Counted from the first letter of the stretch, positions 33,013 to 42,059 are shown. The stretch: DNA of 64,000 nucleotides from Micromonospora matsumotoense (GCF_900091525.1 NZ_FMCU01000022.1:34216-98215), one strand, 5' to 3'. Numbers and translations: made by a program. Notes: generated from the sequence alone by a model not told the origin.

Positions 33013-33891
33013 TCACCCCTTGACCGCCCCGACGGTGAGGCCGGAGACGATGTAGCGCTGGAGGAGTTGGAAGACCAGCACGGTGGGGATCGCGGTGAGC
33101 AGGGTGCCCGCCGCGAAGATCCCGAAGTTGTTGTTCCGCTCCCCCGCCACCAGGCCGAACATGCCGACCGCGAGGGTCTTGGACCCGGTGTCGGTGAGGA
33201 ACACGTTGGCGATCATGAACTCGTTGATCGTGCCGATGAACGACAGCAGCGCGGTCACCGCCAGGATCGGCGCCACCAGCGGCAGCATGATCCGGAAGAA
33301 GACCTGGGCGTGGCTGGCGCCGTCCATGGTGGCCGACTCGTCCAGCTCGCGCGGCAGGGTGTCGAAGAACCCCTTCATCAGCCAGGTGTTCATGCCCAGC
33401 GCGCCGCCCATGTAGAGCAGGAGCAGGCCCCACGGGGTGTTGAAGCCGATCGACGGCCACAGGTCGGTGACCCGGGTGAAGATCAGGAAGATCGCCACGA
33501 TCGCCAGGAACTGCGGGAACATCTGGATCAACAGCAGGGTCAGCAGCCCGAACCGCCGGCCGGTGAAGCGCATCCGGGAGAACGCGTACGCCGCCAGTGA
33601 GGACAGGAAGATCGACACGAAGCTCGCCCCGCCCGCGATGAGCAGCGAGTTGAGGAACCAGTTGCCGAACTCGGTCCGCGAGAACAGGTTGCCGAAGTTC
33701 TCCAGGGAGGCCCCGGTCGGCAGGAGTTGGGTCGAGGAGAGGGTGCCGAGCGGGTTGAGCGCGGCGGAGAGCACGAACAGGATCGGGAAGAGGCTGAACG
33801 CCACCGCCAGCACGCCGACGACGTGCCGCCAACCGACCTGGGTGAACCACCGGCTCCCGCGCCGGCCGGCGGCGTTCGGGTGGGTCGTCAC
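33013..33891 (-). CDS. malG: Maltose/maltodextrin ABC transporter permease MalG
   Basis: A 292-residue inner-membrane permease with six helices. The coupling-loop EAA motif reads ELDESATMDGASHAQVFFRIMLPL. The GTG at 33891 overlaps the malF stop (GTGA), so the start is firm. It forms the translocation pore with MalF for maltodextrins delivered by MalE. No ATPase gene is present in the cluster; actinomycetes usually supply a shared MsiK/MalK-type ATPase from elsewhere. Confidence 0.9.
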   Translation of the reverse strand: MTTHPNAAGRRGSRWFTQVGWRHVVGVLAVAFSLFPILFVLSAALNPLGTLSSTQLLPTGASLENFGNLFSRTEFGNWFLNSLLIAGGASFVSIFLSSLAAYAFSRMRFTGRRFGLLTLLLIQMFPQFLAIVAIFLIFTRVTDLWPSIGFNTPWGLLLLYMGGALGMNTWLMKGFFDTLPRELDESATMDGASHAQVFFRIMLPLVAPILAVTALLSFIGTINEFMIANVFLTDTGSKTLAVGMFGLVAGERNNNFGIFAAGTLLTAIPTVLVFQLLQRYIVSGLTVGAVKG

Positions 33892-35525
33892 GAGTAGACC
33901 TCCTCCTGCTGGCGGGTGCGCCGGAAGCTGATCGCCGAGACCGTGGCCACGATCGCGAAGATGAAGATCGACACTGCGGCGGCCAGCCCGAACTCGGCGC
34001 CCTGCGCGCCGAAGGCCAGCCGGTAGGTGTACGTGATCAGCAGGTCGGTGGCCCCGTTGGTCGGGTTGTCCGGCGCGAACGGGCCGCCCTCGGTGGTGAA
34101 CCAGATCGCGTTGATGTTGTTGAAGTTGAACGCGAACGACGCGATCAGCAGCGGCGAGAGCGCCACCAGCAGCAGCGGCAGGGTGACCGCCCGGAACGAC
34201 TGCCACGGTGACGCGCCGTCGACCGAGGTGGCCTCGGTCAACTCCCTCGGGATGGCCTGGAGCGCACCGGTGGCCACCAGGAACATGTACGGGTAGCCCA
34301 GCCAGAGCTGCACCAGCAGCACCGCCACCCGGGCCGACCAGGCCTCGCCGAACCAGTCGACGCCGAGGCCGAACAGGTTGTTGATCAGGCCGAAGTCGGT
34401 GTTGAACATGTCCCGCCAGACCAGCAGCATCGCGAACGACGGCATGGCGTACGGCAGGATCAGGAACACCCGGTAGAGGTTGGTGCCCCGCATCCGGGGC
34501 GAGTGCAGGGCCAACGCGATCGCCATGCCGAGTCCGAAGGTGAACCCGGTGGAGCCGATCGCGAAGGCGAAGTTCCACAGCAGGGTGCCGAAGAACGGGC
34601 CGGAGATGTTCGGGTCGGTGAGCACCCGGGCGAAGTTCTTCAGCCCGACGCCGACCTGCCAGCCCTGGGCGAGCCGCTCGCCGTCGGCCGCGACGAAGGC
34701 GCCGACCGTGCCGTCGGCCGTCCAGGTCCGCCCGGTCTCGCTGTCGGTGATGCAGTCACAGCTGCGGTCGTACGCCCGGATAGCCTTGCCCTCGTAGGCC
34801 CGGGACAGGCCGTTGGAGCGCAGCGCGCCCCCCGGGGTCGGCACGACCAGGTCGGTGATCTCCTGGCTGCGGACGCTGGCCTGGCCGAAGTTGAGCACGG
34901 TGTAGCCCTGGGCGGCGGTGACCTTGCCGGCGGGCGTGACGGTCACGTCGGCGGCGTCGAGCGGGCGCAGCCCGTCGCTGTCCCCGGCGGAGACCGTGCC
35001 GGTCGACGGGTCGGTGACCAGGAAGACCAGCGGCCCGGTGGCCGGGTCACCGGTGGTGGCGATGGCGAGGGTGTACTCGGCGGAGCCGGGGACCTGCTTG
35101 ACCGAGGAGCTGCCGATGGCGACGATCGCGTCGTCCTTGGCGCCCCGGTGGCCGTCGCCGAAGTTGGTGAACGCGGTGCTCGCGGTGTAGAGCACCGGGA
35201 AGACCTGGAAGGCGATCAGGAAGATCGTGCCGGGCACCAGGTACTTGGCCGGGATGTGCCGGCGGGTGAGGTAGAGGTAGCCCAGGCCGACGGTGGTGAC
35301 CACCAGGACGGCCAGTCCGACCCAGAGCTTGGCGGCGATGAGCGGGAAGGCCGCCCAGATCGCGATCCCGGCCACCAGGCCGAGCAGGATCACCTTGACG
35401 ATGAGGCCGGTCGCGGTGATCGGCGCGTGCTGGCGCGCGGTACGGGTCGTTTCCGGGGGCCCGGAGCGGACGGGCCCCCGGCCCGGGGCCTGCTGGGCAG
35501 ACCCCGGGCCGGACGGCGTGCGCAT
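33888..35525 (-). CDS. malF: Maltose/maltodextrin ABC transporter permease MalF
   Basis: A 545-residue permease. Residues 1-40 are hydrophilic; three early helices follow, then a large extracytoplasmic insertion (about 130-275, the P2-type loop that contacts MalE) and the C-terminal permease domain, with the EAA motif in ELTEATSVDGASPWQSFRAVTLPLL. The insertion contains CDCITDSETGRTW. The ATG at 35525 shares its A with the malE stop (TAATG), fixing the start. It works with MalE, MalG and an unlinked ATPase. Confidence 0.9.
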   Translation of the reverse strand: MRTPSGPGSAQQAPGRGPVRSGPPETTRTARQHAPITATGLIVKVILLGLVAGIAIWAAFPLIAAKLWVGLAVLVVTTVGLGYLYLTRRHIPAKYLVPGTIFLIAFQVFPVLYTASTAFTNFGDGHRGAKDDAIVAIGSSSVKQVPGSAEYTLAIATTGDPATGPLVFLVTDPSTGTVSAGDSDGLRPLDAADVTVTPAGKVTAAQGYTVLNFGQASVRSQEITDLVVPTPGGALRSNGLSRAYEGKAIRAYDRSCDCITDSETGRTWTADGTVGAFVAADGERLAQGWQVGVGLKNFARVLTDPNISGPFFGTLLWNFAFAIGSTGFTFGLGMAIALALHSPRMRGTNLYRVFLILPYAMPSFAMLLVWRDMFNTDFGLINNLFGLGVDWFGEAWSARVAVLLVQLWLGYPYMFLVATGALQAIPRELTEATSVDGASPWQSFRAVTLPLLLVALSPLLIASFAFNFNNINAIWFTTEGGPFAPDNPTNGATDLLITYTYRLAFGAQGAEFGLAAAVSIFIFAIVATVSAISFRRTRQQEEVYS

Positions 35526-36778
35526 TACTTGATCTGACCGGAGATCGTCTTGCCGGCGGCGGTGACGGTCTTCGCCGGGTCGGCGCCACCGATGACGGCG
35601 GCCTCCGCCTTGCCGAACGGGTCCCAGATCGCGGCCATCGCCGGGATCGCCGGGAGCACCTGGCCGTTCCTGCCCGCCTCGGAGAACTTGGCCAGGTCCG
35701 GGTCGGTGCCCTTCACCTGGTCGAACGCGGCGGTCAGCGCCGGCGGACGCGGCTCGGCCTGGTAGAGCGCCACCGCCAACTCCGGGGTGGTAACGTAGTT
35801 GGTGACGAACTCCTGTGCCAGCGCCTTGTTCTTGCCCTTGGCGGCCACATAGAACGCCTGGACGCCGACGAACGGCTGGGCCTGCTTGCCGCCGGCGAAG
35901 CCGGGGACCGGGGAGATGTCGTAGGAGATGTCGGCCTTCTTGGCGTCGGCGATCGCCCACGGGCCGGAGACCAGGAAGGCGCACTTCTTGCCGGTGAAGG
36001 TGGCGATCGAGTTCTCGCCGGTGATGGAGCGCTTCAGCGCGCCGTCGCCCTTCTCGCCGAGCTTGCCGATCTTCTTGAACGCCTCGATCGACTCCGGCTT
36101 GCCCACGCCGAGGTCCTTCGGGTCGTAGTCGCCGTTGGCGGTGGTGCCGAAGAGGTAGCCGCCGGCCGAGGTGTAGAGCGGGTAGACGTGGTAGGCGTCG
36201 CCGTTCTGGCCGGACTGGAGGCAGAGGATCTCGCTCGCCTTCTTGTCGGCCTTGAGCTTCTTGCCGGTGGCGACCAGATCCTCGATCGTCTTCGGCGCCT
36301 CGGGGGCCAGCGCGGTGTTGCGGATCAGCGCGATGTTCTCGGTGGCGTAGGGGACGCCGTAGAGCTGACCGTTGAAGGTCACCGCCTTGATCGCGGTCTC
36401 GTTGAAGCTGGACCTCTGCGCGGCGGCGAGCTGCACCGGGTCGATGGCGCCGTTCTGGACCAGGTTGCCGATCCAGTCGTGCGCACCGACCACGACGTCC
36501 GGGCCGCTGCCCTGCTGGGAGGCGGTGACGAAGTTCGTCTGGAGGTCCTTGGAGACGGCCTGCACCTCGACGGTGACCCCGTTATCCTGGCCGAACTTCT
36601 CGGCGAACGGCTTGAGGGCCGCGGTGCGCTTGTCGTCCGCCCAGATGACGAGCTTGCCGCCCGCCGCCGGGGAGGTCGCCTTGGTGGCCGGTTCGTCGTT
36701 GCTGTTGTCGCCGCCGCAGCCCGACGCGGCGAGCGCCAGGCCGAGAACGGTGACCACACCCGCGGTACGGATGCGCAT
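35525..36778 (-). CDS. malE: Maltose/maltodextrin-binding lipoprotein MalE
   Basis: A 417-residue solute-binding lipoprotein. The signal MRIRTAGVVTVLGLALAASGC ends in lipobox AASGC; the mature protein opens CGGDNSND. Family features include KLVIWADDKR, DVVVGAHDWIGNLV, YGVPYATENIALIRN and FLVSGPWAIADAKK. ATG at 36778 has CAGGAG 6 nt upstream; the longer upstream reading is Cys/Pro-rich and not credible. Tandem TTGCAG sites in the malE-malR intergenic region suggest control by the LacI-type regulator. Confidence 0.92.
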   Translation of the reverse strand: MRIRTAGVVTVLGLALAASGCGGDNSNDEPATKATSPAAGGKLVIWADDKRTAALKPFAEKFGQDNGVTVEVQAVSKDLQTNFVTASQQGSGPDVVVGAHDWIGNLVQNGAIDPVQLAAAQRSSFNETAIKAVTFNGQLYGVPYATENIALIRNTALAPEAPKTIEDLVATGKKLKADKKASEILCLQSGQNGDAYHVYPLYTSAGGYLFGTTANGDYDPKDLGVGKPESIEAFKKIGKLGEKGDGALKRSITGENSIATFTGKKCAFLVSGPWAIADAKKADISYDISPVPGFAGGKQAQPFVGVQAFYVAAKGKNKALAQEFVTNYVTTPELAVALYQAEPRPPALTAAFDQVKGTDPDLAKFSEAGRNGQVLPAIPAMAAIWDPFGKAEAAVIGGADPAKTVTAAGKTISGQIK

Positions 36779-36916
36779 CGGTACTCCTGTCGTCATGGCG
36801 AAGCCGACCGCCGGGGGAAGGGCGGCCTCGCCGTAGGAACTCTGGAAGTTCTTGCCAACCGGCGCCGGGCAGGCCGCGCCGCTGCTGTCGCGTGTTGCCG
36901 GGACGTTAGCAAGAGG

Positions 36917-36961
36917 TTGCAGATTATGGAAGGGTTTGCAGAAGCACACGCAAGAACTTGC
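36917..36961 (+). promoter_or_regulatory. Probable MalR operators in the malE-malR intergenic region
   Basis: TTGCAG occurs at 36917-36922 and 36936-36941, and TTGC again at 36958-36961, with 19-22 bp spacing (about two helical turns). GCAAGAACTTGC (36950-36961) is also a dyad. In Streptomyces, MalR is known to bind repeated CTTGCAG motifs in the same intergenic region, so these are likely its sites here, serving both divergent genes. The 203-bp gap holds no gene. Confidence 0.6.
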
Positions 36962-36981
36962 CCTTGGGTTAAAGTTCGGCC

Positions 36982-38129
36982 ATGCGCGCTCGACTGTCCG
37001 ACATCGCCCAACAGGCCGAAGTCAGCGAGGCCACGGTGTCGCGGGTGCTCAACGACCGCCCCGGCGTGGCCCCCGAGACCCGGCAGGCCGTCCTGACCGC
37101 CCTCGACGTGCTCGGCTACGAGCGCCCGGCCCGGCTGCGCAAACGCAGCGCCGGGCTGGTCGGGTTGGTGGTGCCGGAGCTGGAGAATCCGATCTTCCCG
37201 GCGTTCGCCCAGGTGATCGAGTCGACCCTGGCGCAGAGCGGCTTCACCCCGGTGCTGTGCACCCAGACCCCGGGTGGGGTCACCGAGGACGAGTACGTGG
37301 AGATGCTGCTCGACCGGCAGGTCTCCGGGATCGTCTTCGTCTCCGGCCTGCACGCCGACACGGCGGCCAACCACGACCGGTACCGCGCGCTGATCGCCCG
37401 GCCGCTCCCGGTCGTCATGATCAACGGGTACGCACCGGGCATCGCCGCGCCCTTCGTCTCCTGCGACGACCGGGAGGCCACCGAGCTGGCCGTGGCGCAC
37501 CTGGTCGCGCTCGGGCACCGGCAGATCGGCCTGATCACCGGGCCGGACCGGTTCGTGCCGGTGCAGCGTCGGGTGGCCGGCTTCCGGGCCGCGATGACCC
37601 GGCTGGGCTCCACCGGCAGCGAGCTGGACGCGCTCGCCGAGCTGTCCCTGTTCGGCGTCGAGGGCGGCGAGGCCGCCGCCGGTCGACTGATCGAGCGCGG
37701 GGTCACCGGCATCGTCTGCGGCTCCGACCTGATGGCGTTGGGCGCGGTCCGGGCCGGCCGGCAGCGCGGGCTGTCCGTCCCCGGCGAGCTGTCGGTGGTC
37801 GGCTACGCGGCTCCGACCTGATGGCGTTGGGCGCGGTCCGGGCCGGCCGGCAGCGCGGGCTGTCCGTCCCCGGCGAGCTGTCGGTGGTCGGCTACGACGA
37901 CTCGCCGCTGATGGCCTTCACCGATCCGCCGCTGACCACCATGCGGCAGCCGGTGGCCGCGGTGGCGGCGGTCCGGGCCCTGGTCGACGAGATCAACGGG
38001 CACGCCGCCCCGCACTCGGAATACCTGTTCCGCCCGGAGCTGGTGGTACGCGGGTCCACCGCGGTGGTACGCCAGGCCGGCCCCGGCCGGTCCCGCCCGG
38101 CACCCCCCGCCCTCGCCGTCCCCGCCTGA
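36982..38129 (+). pseudogene. malR: LacI-family maltose regulator broken by a tandem duplication
   Basis: The start codes a normal LacI/GalR regulator: the HTH at RLSDIAQQAEVSEATVSRVLNDRPGV, then a periplasmic-binding-protein-like core. At 37718-37895 an 89-bp segment is present twice in tandem, shifting the frame: translation from 36982 ends at 37821 after 279 residues, the last four (AAPT) foreign. Removing one copy restores a 352-residue protein ending RPELVVRGSTAVV...ALAVPA at 38129. The truncated form keeps the DNA-binding domain but loses about 77 residues of the effector domain. It is divergent from malE and upstream of the GH13 gene. Expected role: repressor of malEFG and the glucosidases, relieved by maltose-type sugars. 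Confidence 0.88.
37718..37895 (+). repeat. Exact 89-bp tandem duplication inside malR
   Basis: Bases 37718-37806 are identical to 37807-37895. The unit encodes the segment from CGSDLMAL to SVVGY. Because 89 is not a multiple of three, the second copy is out of frame with the first. No mismatch was found between copies, so the event is recent or an assembly artefact. Confidence 0.95.
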
Positions 38130-38255
38130 CCTGCCGGCCTAACCTGCCCGCCGTCGGATCGGGCGGACGCGGTGCCCGTCGACGGGTCCACCTCCCGGCT
38201 GCTGGGACGAGTGTGCAGCAAGCCCACCCTGGCCGCAGGGTGACGGACGTCATTT

Positions 38256-38284
38256 CTTGCGCAATCCCTGCTTGACTCTTGCAG
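38256..38284 (+). promoter_or_regulatory. Probable MalR operator upstream of the GH13 glucosidase
   Basis: CTTGCGCAA (from 38256) and CTTGCAG (38278-38284) are spaced 22 bp apart, matching the CTTGCAG direct-repeat pattern known for MalR in Streptomyces and the sites upstream of malE here. A CTGCTTGA lies between them. This supports a separate promoter for the glucosidase in the 243-bp gap 38130-38372. Confidence 0.55.
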
Positions 38285-38372
38285 CATTCGGCCGGCATTC
38301 TCTCCACACCCGCGTCCCCACCCCATTGCCGCGCGGGTGCACCGTCCCGCCACAGAACGGGGATCTCCGCCG

Positions 38373-40007
38373 ATGACCGCCGCCACCGACCGCACGCCGC
38401 TGACCTCCGACGACTGGTGGCGCTCCGCGGTCGTCTACCAGGTGTACGTCCGCAGCTTCGCCGACTCCGACGGCGACGGTGTCGGCGACCTCCAGGGCAT
38501 CCGGCAGCGGCTGCCCTACCTGCGTGACCTCGGCGTGGACGCGCTCTGGCTGACCCCGTTCTACACCTCGCCGCAGATCGACGCCGGCTACGACGTGTCC
38601 GACTACCGGGACGTCGACCCGCTCTTCGGCGACCTCGCCGACTTCGACGCCATGATCACCGACGCGCACGCGCTGGGCCTGCGGATCATCGTGGACCTGG
38701 TGCCGAACCACACCTCCAGCGCGCACCCGTGGTTCACCGCCGCCCTCGCCGCCGGCCCCGGCTCCCCGGAGCGGGCGCGTTACCTCTTCGCCGACGGCCA
38801 GGGCGCGCACGGCGAGCTGCCGCCGAACGACTGGGAGAGCATCTTCGGCGGCCCCGCCTGGACCCGGCTACCGGACGGCCAGTGGTACCTGCACCTGTTC
38901 GACCCGGCCCAGCCGGACCTGAACTGGCGGCACCCGCAGGTGCGCGCCGAGTTCGAGGATGTCCTCCGCTTCTGGCTCGACCGGGGCGTCGACGGATTCC
39001 GGATCGACGTCGCCCACGGCATGATCAAGGCGGAGGGGCTGCCGGACGTCGGCTTCAGCTCGATGACCACCGGCCGGCGTCAGTCGGAGCTGCTCGGCAA
39101 GGGCCGGCTGCCCTACTTCGACCAGGACGAGGTGCACGAGATCTACCGGGCCTGGCGGCCGATCCTGGACAGCTACCCCGGTGGCCGGATGGCGGTCGCC
39201 GAGGCGTGGGCGGAGACCCCGCAACGGCTGGCCCGTTACATCGGCCCGGACGAGCTGCACCAGGCGTTCAGCTTCGACTTCCTCGACGCCACCTGGTCGG
39301 CCGACTCGTTCCGCAAGGTGATCGACACCGCGCTGGCCGAGTCGACGATCGTCGGCGCGCCGACCACCTGGGTGCTGTCCAACCACGACCGGCAGCGGCA
39401 CGTCACCCGGTACGGCGACGGCGAGATCGGCCTGCGCCGGGCCCGCGCCGCCGCCCTGCTGATGCTGGCCCTGCCCGGCTCCACCTACCTCTACCAGGGC
39501 GAGGAGCTGGGCCTCCCCGAGGTGCTGGACCTGCCCGACGCGCTCCGCCAGGACCCGGCGTTCCTGCGTACCGGGGAGAGCCGCGACGGCTGCCGGGTGC
39601 CCATCCCGTGGAGCGGCGAGCTGGCCCCGTACGGCTTCGGTCCGGAGGGCGGCGCGCTGAGCTGGCTGCCGGCCCCGACGACCTGGCGGGCCCTCTCGGT
39701 GGCCGCCCAGACCGGGACGCCCGGCTCGACGCTGGAGCTGTACCGGGCGGCGCTGCGGGCCCGGCACGAGCACCCGGCGCTGGCCGCCACCGCCGGCCCG
39801 GTGGTCTGGCTGGAGACCGGGCCCGGCGTGCTGGCCTTCCATCGCTGCGCCGACGACGCCGTGCTGACCTGCGTGGTCAACCTCAGCGGTGCCCCGGTCC
39901 GGATCGACGGGTACGGCCGGCCCGTGGTGGCCAGCACAGACCTCACCGCGCAGGACACCGGACACGTCCTGCCGGTGGACGCCGCCGCGTGGTTCGAACG
40001 GCGTTGA
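38373..40007 (+). CDS. GH13 alpha-glucosidase (oligo-1,6/alpha-1,4-glucosidase type)
   Basis: A 544-residue cytoplasmic glycoside hydrolase. It opens WWRSAVVYQVYVRSFADSDGDGVGDLQGI, typical of the oligo-1,6-glucosidase/alpha-glucosidase subfamily with its calcium-like DSDGDG loop. Catalytic residues: nucleophile Asp in GFRIDVAHG (near 212), acid/base Glu in MAVAEAWAE (near 276), stabilising Asp in LSNHDRQRH (near 337). A C-terminal beta domain ends the protein. ATG at 38373 is used because homology starts within 15 residues. It would cleave maltose and short maltodextrins to glucose. Probable MalR sites precede it. Confidence 0.9.
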   Translation: MTAATDRTPLTSDDWWRSAVVYQVYVRSFADSDGDGVGDLQGIRQRLPYLRDLGVDALWLTPFYTSPQIDAGYDVSDYRDVDPLFGDLADFDAMITDAHALGLRIIVDLVPNHTSSAHPWFTAALAAGPGSPERARYLFADGQGAHGELPPNDWESIFGGPAWTRLPDGQWYLHLFDPAQPDLNWRHPQVRAEFEDVLRFWLDRGVDGFRIDVAHGMIKAEGLPDVGFSSMTTGRRQSELLGKGRLPYFDQDEVHEIYRAWRPILDSYPGGRMAVAEAWAETPQRLARYIGPDELHQAFSFDFLDATWSADSFRKVIDTALAESTIVGAPTTWVLSNHDRQRHVTRYGDGEIGLRRARAAALLMLALPGSTYLYQGEELGLPEVLDLPDALRQDPAFLRTGESRDGCRVPIPWSGELAPYGFGPEGGALSWLPAPTTWRALSVAAQTGTPGSTLELYRAALRARHEHPALAATAGPVVWLETGPGVLAFHRCADDAVLTCVVNLSGAPVRIDGYGRPVVASTDLTAQDTGHVLPVDAAAWFERR

Positions 40008-40101
40008 GCCGGGTAACCCGCCATTGACCTGGTCGTCCGTTGTGCCCCGCGCCGACGGGCGACTGGGCTGCCGACCCCTTGTGGTGGGGGGTGAGGTGGC
40101 A

Positions 40102-40137
40102 CCGGCGTCCCGGGGAGTCCGCTTCCCGGGACGCCGG
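40102..40137 (+). terminator. Strong bidirectional terminator after the GH13 glucosidase
   Basis: A perfect 13-bp stem, CCGGCGTCCCGGG (40102-40114) with its complement (40125-40137), and a 10-nt loop. It lies between the convergent glucosidase gene and the minus-strand gene at 40223. Confidence 0.65.
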
Positions 40138-40222
40138 CGCTCCATCGCGTACCGCGTCGGCACCGTCGGTGGCCGGCACCGGTCGACGACGGCCCCCGAG
40201 CGGTCACCGGCCGGTGGAGCCG

Positions 40223-40714
40223 TCACCGCCCGCGCAGCAGCGCGGCGATCCGCCCGAAGCCCGCCCGCACCTCCGCCTCGGCCGGTACGGGCGGTGGCTC
40301 CGGCCGGTCCGCCACGGCGGCCGCCGGCTCCTCCTGCTCGTCGAGGACCTCGTCGAAGTCGCCGTAGAGGTCGGCCGCCTCGATCCGGGCCTCCTCGTCC
40401 TCGGCGGCGAGCTGCGATGCGGCGATCTCGCCCCGGATCTCCTCGGCCGACAGCGCCGGCAACAGCGGCTCGACCACCGCCAGCAACTGCTCGTCGGCCA
40501 CCACCGCCTCGGCCAGGGCCAACGCGTGCGGGCGCTCGTACGGGCCGCAGACCACCGGCTCCCACTCCGCCGGGTCGCCGAGCGGGCCGACCGTGATGAT
40601 CCACGGCAGGCCGAGGATCGGCGAGTCGTCCGGCAGGTCCAGCGTCACAAGTGCGCCCACCGGCTCATCATGGCCGGTCCGACCGGCACTCGCTGCGGCA
40701 TTTGCCCCATTCAT
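40223..40714 (-). CDS. Acidic protein of unknown function
   Basis: A 163-residue soluble protein I do not recognise. Residues about 20-65 form an ordered part with ALVTLDLPDDSPILGLPWIITVGPLGDPAEWEPVVCGPYERPHALALAEAVVAD; the rest is acidic and helical (LSAEEIRGEIAASQLAAEDEEARIEAADLYGDF) and ends in a short basic helix. It looks like a small lineage-specific protein. ATG at 40714 has only a weak GGAAAAAG upstream. It lies 41 nt after the GntR gene on the same strand and may belong to the same unit. Confidence 0.6.
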   Translation of the reverse strand: MNGANAAASAGRTGHDEPVGALVTLDLPDDSPILGLPWIITVGPLGDPAEWEPVVCGPYERPHALALAEAVVADEQLLAVVEPLLPALSAEEIRGEIAASQLAAEDEEARIEAADLYGDFDEVLDEQEEPAAAVADRPEPPPVPAEAEVRAGFGRIAALLRGR

Positions 40715-40755
40715 CTTTTTCCACGACTGTCGGCCCCCGCTACCGGGAGCTGTCG

Positions 40756-41115
40756 TCAGGGGGCGTCCAGGGCGGCGCGGACCAGGGCCAGCGCCCGGTC
40801 GGGTGGCACCCCCAGCCGGGCCGCCTCCTCCGCGTACCGGGTGGCCGCCCGCTGCAACCGGTCCGCCGCGTCGTCCCGCCCCGGGGCGACGAAGCTGCCG
40901 TGCCGGCCCCGGGTCTCCAACAGCCCGGCCGACTCCAGCTCCCGGTAGGCGCGGGCCACCGTGTTCACCGCCAGCCCCAGCTCGGCGGCGAACTGCCGCA
41001 CCGGAGCCAGCCGGGTGCCCACCGCCAGCCGGCCGTCCCCGATCATCTCGGCGAGCTGCGCACGCACCTGCGCGTACGGGGGCACCGCCGAACCCGGATC
41101 GATCTCGATCGGCAT
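40756..41115 (-). CDS. GntR-family regulator (short YtrA-like type)
   Basis: A 119-residue regulator. The winged helix spans about 10-75: YAQVRAQLAEMIGDGRLAVGTRLAPVRQFAAELGLAVNTVARAYRELESAGLLETRGRHGSFV, a clear GntR fold. Only a short C-terminal helix follows, as in the YtrA subfamily, so no large effector domain exists. Its ATG shares the A of the upstream gene's stop (TGATG at 41115), so it is coupled to the YihY gene. YtrA-type repressors usually control neighbouring membrane or ABC genes. Confidence 0.85.
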   Translation of the reverse strand: MPIEIDPGSAVPPYAQVRAQLAEMIGDGRLAVGTRLAPVRQFAAELGLAVNTVARAYRELESAGLLETRGRHGSFVAPGRDDAADRLQRAATRYAEEAARLGVPPDRALALVRAALDAP

Positions 41116-42059
41116 CAGCCCGCTCCTCCCGGCGTACCCGGATCGGTCTCCTCGTCGACGTCGGCCTCGACGTTGACCTGCCGCATCACCGCGCCCTCGG
41201 AGAGGTCGACGACCCGGCCGTGCCGGCTGGTGGCGGCGAGCGCGGCACCGAAGAGCACCAGCTGGTTGAGCAGGTAGAGGTAGAGCAGCACGGCCACCGC
41301 ACCGGTCACCACGGCGTACGCCGGGTTCCGCTCGGTCCGCACGATGTAGAACCGGCCGACCGTGTTGAGCAGGGTGATCCCGACCGCGACCAGGATCACC
41401 ACCGGCCGCAGTCGTCGCCGGCTCATCCGCAGCCGGGGCACCGCCACCAGCAGCGCCGTCGCCAGCACCGCGTTGACCAGCACGCTGAGCACGGCGCTGA
41501 TGGTGGTCAGCCCCACCGACCCGGTGGCCCGCAGCAGGAAGCGCAGCACCGACTCCAGCGCGTCCACGGCCGCCACCGAGATGCCCAGCATGACGAAGAC
41601 CAGCAGCAGCACCCCCAGATCCACCAACTGGCGCACCACCAGGTTGCCCGGCTGCTGGTTGAAGCCGTACATCAGCCGCTGCGACGACCGGATCGCCTCC
41701 ACCCAGCCGATCCCGGTGAAGCCCAGGATGACCAGGCCCACCACCCCGACCGCGTTGCTGCTCTCGGCGATCTGCTGCGGGTCGAGGAAGGGCAGGTTGT
41801 CCCGCAGGAACTCCGCGGCCGCGTCGGAGACCTCGTCATTGTCCTCCAGGATGGCCCCGAAGGCCGAGTACGCGACCAGGGCGAGGGCGAAGACCGCAAA
41901 GAAGCCGTAGTAGGCGATGGCGGCGGCCAACCGACCGCCCAGCACCTCGCTGTAAAGGTCCACCGCCCGCCAAACATGGTCGAGCCGGGGCCACCGGCTC
42001 CGGGCCGCGGTGAACCGGCGGTCCATGCCGGCCGTCCACCGGCCCCACGCGTCCACCAC
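41115..42059 (-). CDS. YihY/BrkB-family membrane protein
   Basis: A 314-residue integral membrane protein of the YihY/BrkB (formerly RNase BN) family. Six hydrophobic segments are visible: around AAAIAYYGFFAVFALALVAYSAFG, NAVGVVGLVILGFTGIGWVEAIR, LVDLGVLLLVFVMLG, TISAVLSVLVNAVLATALLVAVP, VVILVAVGITLLNTVG and YAVVTGAVAVLLYLYLLNQLVLFGAA. The function of the family is not settled. The C-terminal 35 residues are acidic. It lies first in a two-gene unit with the GntR regulator. Confidence 0.85.
   Translation of the reverse strand: MVDAWGRWTAGMDRRFTAARSRWPRLDHVWRAVDLYSEVLGGRLAAAIAYYGFFAVFALALVAYSAFGAILEDNDEVSDAAAEFLRDNLPFLDPQQIAESSNAVGVVGLVILGFTGIGWVEAIRSSQRLMYGFNQQPGNLVVRQLVDLGVLLLVFVMLGISVAAVDALESVLRFLLRATGSVGLTTISAVLSVLVNAVLATALLVAVPRLRMSRRRLRPVVILVAVGITLLNTVGRFYIVRTERNPAYAVVTGAVAVLLYLYLLNQLVLFGAALAATSRHGRVVDLSEGAVMRQVNVEADVDEETDPGTPGGAG

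Noticed and set aside
36852..38129. A single long plus-strand frame through malR as the real gene
   Set aside because: Its N-terminal part is arginine/proline-rich nonsense; only the segment after the duplication matches LacI, as expected for a frameshift.
40223..42059. A toxin-antitoxin or defence unit around the GntR and acidic protein genes
   Set aside because: The GntR is a normal YtrA-like repressor coupled to a YihY membrane protein; nothing indicates a toxin or nuclease.
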